Source of the DNA: Puniceicoccales bacterium Verruco_01
GTDB lineage: Bacteria > Verrucomicrobiota > Verrucomicrobiia > Opitutales > Oceanipulchritudinaceae
DNA: 64,000 nt
NCBI GenBank assembly: GCA_001604565.1
Contig: LVBV01000016.1
Location: 62,001 to 126,000, forward strand
Direction: 5' to 3'
Position 1 is the first letter of the stretch; the number at the start of each line of letters is the position of its first letter. A program made the position numbers and the translations under genes. Under the pieces are notes generated by a model. The model ran no database searches and was not told the DNA's origin. It worked only from the letters and a program-made list of their open reading frames with translations. Shown here piece after piece: positions 53,838 through 61,053 of the stretch.

Positions 53838-55217
53838 ATGGAGAGCTTCGGGAAAATGGCTGAATCTGCTGATACCGTGGGCACACTGGAGCTTCCCGCA
53901 CTCAACGATGCAGGAACGGGGCTTTCTGAGCGAACGGTCGAATACCTCTCCGGCTGCAAGCGCGAACCGTTATGGCTACGCAATTCGCGCATGACGGCGC
54001 TCCGGCGCTACCTCGACACCCCGCGCACGCTGGATTGGGCGCCGCGTGAGTTGAACGAGCTGCCGCTGGAGGAGCTGCGCTACTATAGCGAGCCGGACAT
54101 GCGCGGCGATTCGGGCGAGGCGTTACTCCAGAGCCTCGGTGCGAACGAGGAGCGCGGCGATTATCTTGGCGGAGCCATGGTGCAGGTTGACGGTGGGGTT
54201 GTCTATACCGACATCATGGATTCGTGGACGGACAAAGGGGCGGTGTTCGTCGATTCCACGACGGGGCTGCGCGACTATCCCGACCTTTTTCGGCCTCACT
54301 TCGGCAGCATTGTCGGAATGGACGAAAATCCCTACACACGGCTTAACGGCGCCGTGTTTTCAGGCGGCTCCTTCATCTTCGTGCCGCCGGGGGTGAAGCT
54401 CACAGCGCCTATGAAGTGCTTCATGCACCTTCAGGCGGAGGGCGGCAGCCAGTTTGGCAGAACCCTTGTGGTGCTTGGCGCTGGTGCGGAGGTGACCTTC
54501 TTTGAAAGCTGCACTTCCAGCGGCGGGACAAAGGCGGCACTGCACTGCTCGGTCGGCGAATTCGTCGTCGGAGAAGGCGCACGGCTCAATTACGTGGCGT
54601 TCCAGAGCTGGCAGGACAACGTGGTGAATCTGTCGATTCTGCGGGCGAAACTGGCGCGCAATGCCTCCGTCCAATGGCTCGACTGCACGGTGGGCGGGCG
54701 ACTCGTCATGAAGTATCCGTGCTCGATTCTGGAAGGCGAGGGCGCGTCGGCGGAAGCGGTGACGATCTCCCTTGCGCGGGGCTCTCAGCATCACGATACC
54801 GGCGCAAAGATGTTGCACTACGCAAGCCGGACAAGGAGCAACATCCAGTCCAAAAGCATCTGCATGGATCGCAGCTTAGCGGGCTACCGGGGTCTAGTGG
54901 ACATCCCGAAAACCGTTTCCGGCTGCCGCAACAACACGGTGTGCGATTCGATGCTGATGGATCCGCACAGTAGAACGCAGTCCTTCCCCGCCATCAGCGC
55001 GCGCGGGTTGGGGAACAGCGTCCAGCACGAGGCGAGTGTGTCCAAAGTGGACGCCGAGCAGGTCTTTTACATGGCGCAGCGCGGAATCCCGGAGAAAGCG
55101 GTCCGCAGCCTCATCGTGAACGGCTTCGCGGACGAGGTCGTCAAGCGCTTTCCCCTTCGTTACTCCATGGAAATCAGGCGTCTTCTCGATCTGGAGCTGT
55201 CCGGCAAAGTGGGGTGA
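53838..55217 (+). CDS. SufB/SufD-family Fe-S scaffold protein
   Basis: This 459-aa SUF core protein has the right-handed beta-helix region AVFSGGSFIFVPPGVKLTAPMKCFMHLQ and the end block SVQHEASVSKVDAEQVFYMAQRGIPEKAVRSLIVNGF, both hallmarks of SufB/SufD. Cys and Glu residues usable for a cluster are present, as C in KMKYPC- and CRNNTVCDSM-like positions. No sufC or sufS is in the window, so it must borrow partners from elsewhere or act alone. The start is the ATG at 53838, two bases after the CobW stop; its 3' end overlaps the DUF89 gene by 44 bases. Confidence 0.9.
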   Translation: MESFGKMAESADTVGTLELPALNDAGTGLSERTVEYLSGCKREPLWLRNSRMTALRRYLDTPRTLDWAPRELNELPLEELRYYSEPDMRGDSGEALLQSLGANEERGDYLGGAMVQVDGGVVYTDIMDSWTDKGAVFVDSTTGLRDYPDLFRPHFGSIVGMDENPYTRLNGAVFSGGSFIFVPPGVKLTAPMKCFMHLQAEGGSQFGRTLVVLGAGAEVTFFESCTSSGGTKAALHCSVGEFVVGEGARLNYVAFQSWQDNVVNLSILRAKLARNASVQWLDCTVGGRLVMKYPCSILEGEGASAEAVTISLARGSQHHDTGAKMLHYASRTRSNIQSKSICMDRSLAGYRGLVDIPKTVSGCRNNTVCDSMLMDPHSRTQSFPAISARGLGNSVQHEASVSKVDAEQVFYMAQRGIPEKAVRSLIVNGFADEVVKRFPLRYSMEIRRLLDLELSGKVG

Positions 55218-56070
55218 AGCAGGGGCTTTTCAGCGCGAGGTTGCCGTTTAGTGGATGTCCGGTCATGTCGGCGACGATCTGGCATTTCACGCGGAAAAGG
55301 AAGAAAATCGGGGCCTTTTCACCAAGGAGTGTTTCGTAATTGCCCTGCCCTTTGGAGATGATGAGATCTGTGCGGCGGAAGAGTCTGACGAATGCGGGAT
55401 CGCAGCTTTGTAGATGCGTTCCAGGCACATCCGAACCGTTGGATACGAGTGTGCCGAACTGGTCCATGCTGGCGTCGCGGGCGTCGCTCTCGGTCACGTC
55501 GTTCAAAATGGGGCGTCCGCGAACTGCAATTGTCACGAGCCCCTTCGGCAGGCGCGAAAGGAGCAGCGTGTCGAGGACGCTTTCCCCCGCATTGTCGGCC
55601 AGATACAGGATGGACCTGGCCTTTGCCGCCAGTTGTTCCAGCTCATCCGGCTCGCCGTGCAGGGGCGCGTTCGTGGCGGCGTGGACGGCGGCCAGCACCT
55701 CGCCCTCGGTCAGACTGCTCTTTGCGCCAAAGTCAATGACGTTGCCCGCTATCGCCAGCCTGACGGCTGCAATGAAGGGATTTGGAGCGGCGGCCACTTC
55801 TTCTTCGAGTTTCGGCAGGAGCTTGAGGGCGAGTTGGGTGTAGCGGCGCTTTTCACCCAGATAGGGATCGTCCACCTTCGTAATGCCGCGCAATACAGCC
55901 TGAAGTCTGCCGGTCAGAACGGGGGGCGGCAGGTCGTAGTCAAGCGCCGTTGATTCAAGGAGGATGTTGCGGATGGCAAGGAAGCGCTCTGGGCCTTCCG
56001 GCATGGTGCGGGCCAGTGTGCTCATGGCCTGCCGCACGAGGCAACCGACACAGTCGGGTGTCGTTTTCAT
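55174..56070 (-). CDS. DUF89 / ARMT1-like protein
   Basis: This 298-aa protein begins MKTTPDCVGCLVRQAM, contains DPYLGEKRRYTQLAL and AIAGNVIDFG, and later LADNAGESVLDTLLLSRLP and ISKGQGNYETLL. This is the archaeal/bacterial DUF89 pattern. The fold binds divalent metal and family members act as damage-control phosphatases. It overlaps the SufB/D 3' end, convergently, by 44 bases, and its start overlaps the thioesterase stop (ATGA). Confidence 0.87.
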   Translation of the reverse strand: MKTTPDCVGCLVRQAMSTLARTMPEGPERFLAIRNILLESTALDYDLPPPVLTGRLQAVLRGITKVDDPYLGEKRRYTQLALKLLPKLEEEVAAAPNPFIAAVRLAIAGNVIDFGAKSSLTEGEVLAAVHAATNAPLHGEPDELEQLAAKARSILYLADNAGESVLDTLLLSRLPKGLVTIAVRGRPILNDVTESDARDASMDQFGTLVSNGSDVPGTHLQSCDPAFVRLFRRTDLIISKGQGNYETLLGEKAPIFFLFRVKCQIVADMTGHPLNGNLALKSPCFTPLCRTAPDREDA

Positions 56071-56549
56071 GCCTCGCCTTCCGCAGCAGGAGTATCCATC
56101 GCCATGAACTTTGCCTTTGCGCTGACGCAGAGCGTTCCGGCCTGATGAATCGCAGCCTCCATCACGTAGAGCGGATGGCGGTGTTCGCGGACGGAGGCGG
56201 TGATCTCCATTTCCACGTCGGAGTGCACGCTGTTACGATATCTTAGCTCAAACTGGCCCGTCCTTGCGACGATCCCGTGGGAAAAGAGCGCATGGACCAT
56301 GGAGCTGTCGAGCGCGGTGGCGAGGATGCCGCCGTGCACGATGCCTGCGTAGCTCTCTTTGTCCGCCGGACAGGTCCAGAGCGATTTCACGCCCTGCCCG
56401 TCGAGGCGGAAGAGAAGGCCGAGGCCACCGTTATCGATACTGCGGCAGGCAAAGCAGTTGGCGTGTTCGCGTGCGCAGAGTCGATCGATCATCTCTTGCG
56501 ATGGGTTTGTTGCGAATGGTGATGTGCTGATTTCCTTTTGCAATATCAT
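56067..56549 (-). CDS. PaaI-type hotdog-fold thioesterase
   Basis: This 160-aa protein has the hotdog motif YAGIVHGGILATALDSSMVHALF, followed by ELRYRNSVHSD, as in PaaI/YbgC-type acyl-CoA thioesterases. CFACRSIDNGGLGL near the N-terminus adds a Cys pair. The start at 56549 is an ATG with a plausible helical lead; 11 further residues in frame are possible. It is co-transcribed with DUF89. The substrate is unknown, but a CoA-disulfide reductase nearby hints at CoA thiol chemistry. Confidence 0.8.
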   Translation of the reverse strand: MILQKEISTSPFATNPSQEMIDRLCAREHANCFACRSIDNGGLGLLFRLDGQGVKSLWTCPADKESYAGIVHGGILATALDSSMVHALFSHGIVARTGQFELRYRNSVHSDVEMEITASVREHRHPLYVMEAAIHQAGTLCVSAKAKFMAMDTPAAEGEA

Positions 56550-56671
56550 GAAATGGATTCGTGCAATTGTACGATTTGGCAAAGCGTGAGCCTTCTTGCA
56601 AAAGAGGGCCGCCTCCTGTATTTTGTTATGAGCCTAAGCCCATAATCATCTCTTCACAAGCCCTTTTGCCA

Positions 56672-56974
56672 ATGCCAAGACCCCCATGTCGCAGACGGAT
56701 TTCTCACGAGGCACCGGCGGACTACTTCAAGCCTGCCGGTGTACCGCTCTGCGACCTTGAGGAGGTGTTGCTTGGCGCCGACGAGCTGGAAGCCGTCCGA
56801 CTGGCCGATCTGGAGGGCCTGTACCACACGGAGGCAGCGAAACAGATGGAAATATCCCGCCAGACCTTCGACCGTATCCTGATCAGCGCCCACGGAAAAA
56901 TCGCTCGCGCTCTCGTGAAGGGCGCGGCCCTGCGCATCGCCCGCAATGCCGACGGGAACACGGAGCCGAAGTAA
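56672..56974 (+). CDS. DUF134 DNA-binding protein
   Basis: This 100-aa protein has CRRRISHEAPADYFKPAGVPLCDLEEVLLGADELEAVRLADLEGL, then an HTH (HTEAAKQMEISRQTFDRILISAHGKIARALV). DUF134 proteins sit in ORP-type clusters and beside NifX-type genes, probably as local regulators. I start at the ATG at 56672, since 37 residues upstream lack the conserved pattern. It faces away from the thioesterase gene. Confidence 0.9.
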   Translation: MPRPPCRRRISHEAPADYFKPAGVPLCDLEEVLLGADELEAVRLADLEGLYHTEAAKQMEISRQTFDRILISAHGKIARALVKGAALRIARNADGNTEPK

Positions 56975-57009
56975 GCTCCCGTTCCCGCTGGCGTTGTGGA
57001 AAGTCCATC

Positions 57010-58632
57010 TCAGGCCTGTGCCGAAAGCGATTTTGCGCTGAAGCCGTTCTGCTTCAGAATTCGTGCGGCGAAGTAACTTGTCTTGCCCATCGCGCAGACC
57101 GTCACGATCGGGCGGGATTTGTCGAGTTCGCCCAAGCGTCCCCGTAATGTCGCCAGAGGAATATTGACGGCATGAGGCGTCGGGTTCGCGGCAAAGGCGG
57201 CGGGCGGACGCACGTCCACGATCTGCGTCGCATCCCCTGTCGGCAGTTCGGGCACCTGTTCCAGCAGACCGTCGGCAAGATTCTCCGCCGCCATGCCCGC
57301 GAGGTTCACGACATCCTTGGCGCTGCCGAAGGGCGGAGCGTAGCTCAGTTCCAGATTCGCAAGATCGCCCACCGTCATTCCCGCCGCAATTGCTGTCGCG
57401 AGAACGTCGATGCGCTTGTCCACGCCCTCCTCGCCGCTCGCCTGCGCCCCGAGAATTTTCCCCGTTTTCTCCTCCCACAGGACACGCAGCGTCAGCGGCT
57501 TCGCGCCGGGATAGTAACCCGCGTGGTGATTGTCCTTCACCGTGACCGACTGGAAGGCGATGCCCTCCGCCTGCAAACGCTTTGCGCTCCAGCCCGTCAT
57601 GCCGCAGGCAACCTTGAAGGCCCGCACGATGGCCGTGCCGATGGAGCCGGGGTAGGGCCGTGCCGTTTCCGGAGAAAGCATGTGGCTGGCCGCCGCGCGA
57701 CCCTGCCGGTTTGCCGGTCCGCCGAGGGGAACGGCGCTGGGCTTTCCCGTGACGCGATCCACGCTCTCCACGGCGTCGCCCGCCGCGTAAATATCGGGAT
57801 CGCTCGTCTGCAGGAAGCCGTTGACGAGGATGTGGCCTCGTTTGCCGAGGGTGAGACCCGCCTTTGCCGCGAGGGCGCTGTCCGGTTTGACGCCGATGGA
57901 GAGAACCACAAGGTCCGCCGTGACCGATTCGCCGCCCGCCAGACGGCATTCCACCGCGCCGTCCTTTTCCGCAAAGCCCTCGATGCCTTTGCCAAGGCAG
58001 AGCCGGACGCCGTTCTTTGTCAGCTCGCGGGCGAGCTGCGCGGTCATCTCGGCATCCATCTGCGGCAGAAGTTGCATTTGAAGTTCGACAAGCGTCACCT
58101 CAAGGCCCATGTGGCGGAACTGCTCCGCCATTTCAAGACCGATGAAGCCCGCGCCAATGACGGCGACGCGCCTGGCCGACGCGGCAGCCGCCTTGATGGC
58201 GTCCATGTCCCCAAGATTGCGGAGCGTCCGGATGCGCGGGTTGTCGATGCCCGGCAGCGGCGGGCGCAGCGGCGAGGCTCCGGGCGCCAGTAGCAGCTTG
58301 TCGTAATCCAGCCATTCGAGCGTTTCCTCCCCGAGGCGACGCACTGCCACGCGCTTTGCGGTGTGGTCGATTTCCACGGCTTCCGTCCCGGTCCGCACAT
58401 TGACGCCCAGCATCGCGGAAAGGCTCTGCGGGGTGTGGAGCTTGAGAGCATTGCGCGACTCGATCTCCCCACCGATGTGGTAGGGCAGGCCACAGTTGGC
58501 GAACGACACGTCCGGTCCGCGCTCGATGAGCGTGATGGACGCATCTTCGGAAAGCCGACGTGCGCGTGCGGCGCAGGAAGCTCCGGCGGCCACGCCACCG
58601 ATGACAACGATTTTCAGTCTGGGATGATTCAT
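57010..58632 (-). CDS. CoA-disulfide reductase with C-terminal rhodanese domain
   Basis: This 540-aa flavoprotein has FAD motif GGVAAGASCAARARR, the active-site Cys of FANCGLPYHIGG (near 47), NAD motif VIGAGFIGLEMAEQFRHMG and FAD motif IYAAGDAVE. The last 90 residues form a rhodanese domain with catalytic Cys in VTVCAMGKTS. This layout is that of CoA-disulfide/CoA-persulfide reductases, which reduce CoA disulfide or handle sulfane sulfur. It is next to an ArsR-type gene and links the cluster to sulfur metabolism. Confidence 0.92.
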   Translation of the reverse strand: MNHPRLKIVVIGGVAAGASCAARARRLSEDASITLIERGPDVSFANCGLPYHIGGEIESRNALKLHTPQSLSAMLGVNVRTGTEAVEIDHTAKRVAVRRLGEETLEWLDYDKLLLAPGASPLRPPLPGIDNPRIRTLRNLGDMDAIKAAAASARRVAVIGAGFIGLEMAEQFRHMGLEVTLVELQMQLLPQMDAEMTAQLARELTKNGVRLCLGKGIEGFAEKDGAVECRLAGGESVTADLVVLSIGVKPDSALAAKAGLTLGKRGHILVNGFLQTSDPDIYAAGDAVESVDRVTGKPSAVPLGGPANRQGRAAASHMLSPETARPYPGSIGTAIVRAFKVACGMTGWSAKRLQAEGIAFQSVTVKDNHHAGYYPGAKPLTLRVLWEEKTGKILGAQASGEEGVDKRIDVLATAIAAGMTVGDLANLELSYAPPFGSAKDVVNLAGMAAENLADGLLEQVPELPTGDATQIVDVRPPAAFAANPTPHAVNIPLATLRGRLGELDKSRPIVTVCAMGKTSYFAARILKQNGFSAKSLSAQA

Positions 58633-58665
58633 GATGGGTTTCGGTTGGGAAAGGGGATGGGGCGG

Positions 58666-59013
58666 CTATTCCGATTGATTCATGGCCTCGGCACTCTGGC
58701 GCATGAGTTCGCACAGGCCCTCGCGCACCAGTGCTGCCGCCTGGCGGAATTTGGGATTTGCGACACGGTACAGGGCAGATCGCCCGTCGCGGCGGACGAA
58801 GAGGCAGCCCTTGTCCCTCATGACGCGCAGGTGCTGCGAAACGTGCGGCATCGTCAGGCCCAGTTCGGCGGCCATTTCGCTTACACAGCGTTCCCCGTCG
58901 CCGATGAAGAACAGGATGCGCAGCCGGTTCGGGTCCGAAAACACGGAGCAGAACTGCGCGTGCCGGACAAACAGGCACTGCTCGGGACTGAGGTCATTGT
59001 TGCACGGTTGCAT
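58666..59013 (-). CDS. ArsR-family transcriptional repressor
   Basis: This 115-aa winged-helix repressor has DPNRLRILFFIGDGERCVSEMAAELGLTMPHVSQHLRVMRDKG and a wing with RRDGRSALYRV. The DNA helix VSQHLRVM is typical. The cysteines (C4, C13, C22 and C43, C71) differ from the ELCVCDL arsenic/cadmium site, so it may sense thiol or persulfide. It is 33 bases upstream of the CoA-disulfide-reductase gene and probably controls it. It is the last gene of the cluster before phage-type sequence. Confidence 0.9.
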   Translation of the reverse strand: MQPCNNDLSPEQCLFVRHAQFCSVFSDPNRLRILFFIGDGERCVSEMAAELGLTMPHVSQHLRVMRDKGCLFVRRDGRSALYRVANPKFRQAAALVREGLCELMRQSAEAMNQSE

Positions 59014-59068
59014 ATGTACGCAAGTATCTCGTGTGAGCCGTCAGCTTATAAGCTATTCCCGCATGTAG

Positions 59069-60127
59069 TCTGGTACGACGAACGTCGGCGGCTATGTCGC
59101 GTGGTATTCGGCAAGCCCGGCAAGTGGCGAGTCACGCACGTTCGACCAGATCGGCTCGTCCGAGTTCTGGGCAGCGAACGGCAGCGTGGCGACAGCGGCT
59201 GGCCCTGACGCGGGCGAGGTGCGGATTGCGTTCCCAGGCGACATGGGTGACTTCGATGTGGAAAGCTCGCAAGGGCAGGCGAACGACGCGTTGCTGCTTC
59301 TTGTCGGCGACGAGCTGATGAGCGTTGGCCAGTGGGAGGCCGTGCCGGACGAGCCGGGCGTTTACCGGCTGGAGGTGTTGCGCGGGCGTCGCGGCACGAC
59401 GCGGGCCGCGCACGGGGTGGGGGAATCTGCATGGCTCTTCTACCGCGAACAGCTCCTGAAGGTGACGCACGGCAGTTTTTCGAGCGATGCCGCGCCGCAG
59501 TGGAAGCTCCAGTCGGTCAGCGTTGGGCAGGTCCAGCCCTTGGCGGACGCGTTGCTTGTCGAGGGCTTTCGCTTTCGCGATCGGAGCAGTGACGCGGCCT
59601 CGGCGTGGATCACGGCGAGCGACTTCAGCTTCCTCACGACCTACGATGCAAACGGCACGGCGACGACCTCGCCGGAGTCGGTCGAGATGCTCTGCCACGT
59701 CGAGGCGATGCCGAACGCGGTCTACCAGTGGCAGCGGTACGTCTCCGGCGCCTGGGTGAACGTCGCGGGCGCCACGGCCTCGGCGCTCGCGGTTTACCCC
59801 GGTGGCGAGGGCCGCTACCGCTGCGTCGTGACGGCGGGGACGCTCCACATCGAGACCGATTCTGCCGACATCACGCGAACGACCGAGGCTCCCGGCGGCG
59901 AGACGCCCTTTGCCTGCGGCGGCCTCGTGATCAACGGCCAGCAGGTAGTGGGGCCACGCCAGCCTGCGGTGGCGCTCGACATAGAAGTGGCTGTGCCTGG
60001 CGTTGATGGCACGGATGGCAACGCCGCCTCAAGAGACGCCACCGAGGCCGCGCTGACGGGCCTGCGTGACGCCATCCGGTCGATCCTCGATCGTCTCGGC
60101 CCGAACGGCCACGGGCTGATTGAGTAG
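59069..60127 (+). pseudogene. 5'-truncated phage tail protein
   Basis: An open frame of 352 codons begins directly after a TAG at 59066-59068 and has no ATG near its left end. It reads SGTTNVGGYVAWYSASPASG, then NDALLLLVGDELMSVGQWEAV..YRLEVLRGRRGTTRAAH, which matches the C-terminal region of long GTA/phage tail-tip-type proteins. An Ig-like piece follows (NAVYQWQRYVSGAWVNVAGATAS..GRYRCVV). Such proteins are usually far longer, so the 5' part is missing. The cut lies next to the ORP-like cluster. Confidence 0.78.
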
Positions 60128-60197
60128 GGCGATCGAGCAGAGCTGCACAGGAAGGGCGAGAAGGTGGGAGGTTGCGCGTTGACAGACCGACGCCTGC

Positions 60198-60944
60198 ATG
60201 AAACTCCGCATCCGATTACGCATTGCCGTCCCGCTCGCCGCCGTCCTTACCCTCACCGGATGCAACATCGTCCCGAAGCCGGTCGAATACTTTCAAGACC
60301 GCGTCCAGCCTATGCCCGAGCGCACGCCGATGGCCGACGAGTCCCTGCGTCAGGCCGCGAGGCTCGCCGCCGACCGCGCTGCCGCAACGGAACGCGCCGC
60401 GCTCTCGACTGACGCCGCTCCTGAGGTCATCCAGCCTGCAAGCGACACCGCCAGCCTGACGAGCGCCGTCTCCGACCAAGTCGGCCCGCCCGCGAAGTCG
60501 TGGCAGGGTGACGTGCCCGCGCTAATCGCCCGCATGGACGCGCAGGAATCCAGCTACCGTCGTGAACTGGAAACCTACCGCGCCGAGGTCCGCGAACTGA
60601 CGGGCAAGAAGATCGAAGGCACCGGCGCGATCCAAGTCGGCTACTTCACGCACCTCATCATCCTAGCCGCCATCATGGCCGTCGCGTGGCTCATCTTGAA
60701 GATCGTAGCCATCACGAACGCCCCTGTCTCAGTTGGCCTAAAGACGATCGAGGGCGGCAGCAAGTTCCTTGGCCGCGCCTTCGGGGAACTCGTTGAAGCC
60801 GGGCAGGACTTCAAGACCCGCCTAAAGCAGCGCCTAGCCGACAAACCCGAAATTCTGGAATCCATCCTGACAGACTTCAAAACCGCCCATCAGTCCAGCC
60901 AGAGCCGCGATACGCAGAAGGCGGTAACTGTTTTCAAATCCTAG
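60198..60944 (+). CDS. Phage-associated lipoprotein with a TM helix
   Basis: This 248-aa protein has a lipoprotein signal, RIAVPLAAVLTLTGCN, with lipid-modified Cys near 22. A helical middle is followed by one transmembrane segment (YFTHLIILAAIMAVAWLILKIVAI), then a helical basic C-terminus. It begins 70 bases after the tail protein. The double anchoring suits a spanin-like or tail-assembly role, but this is a guess; no lysozyme or holin is next to it. Confidence 0.65.
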   Translation: MKLRIRLRIAVPLAAVLTLTGCNIVPKPVEYFQDRVQPMPERTPMADESLRQAARLAADRAAATERAALSTDAAPEVIQPASDTASLTSAVSDQVGPPAKSWQGDVPALIARMDAQESSYRRELETYRAEVRELTGKKIEGTGAIQVGYFTHLIILAAIMAVAWLILKIVAITNAPVSVGLKTIEGGSKFLGRAFGELVEAGQDFKTRLKQRLADKPEILESILTDFKTAHQSSQSRDTQKAVTVFKS

Positions 60945-61053
60945 TCTTCGGTAGTGTCCAGATTTTTGATGCGGTTGGGTGTAATCGCTTACGGTACAGG
61001 AGTCTTTTTCCATGGGCATGGTGAAACATGGGAGCGCAAATCGCTATCTGGGG

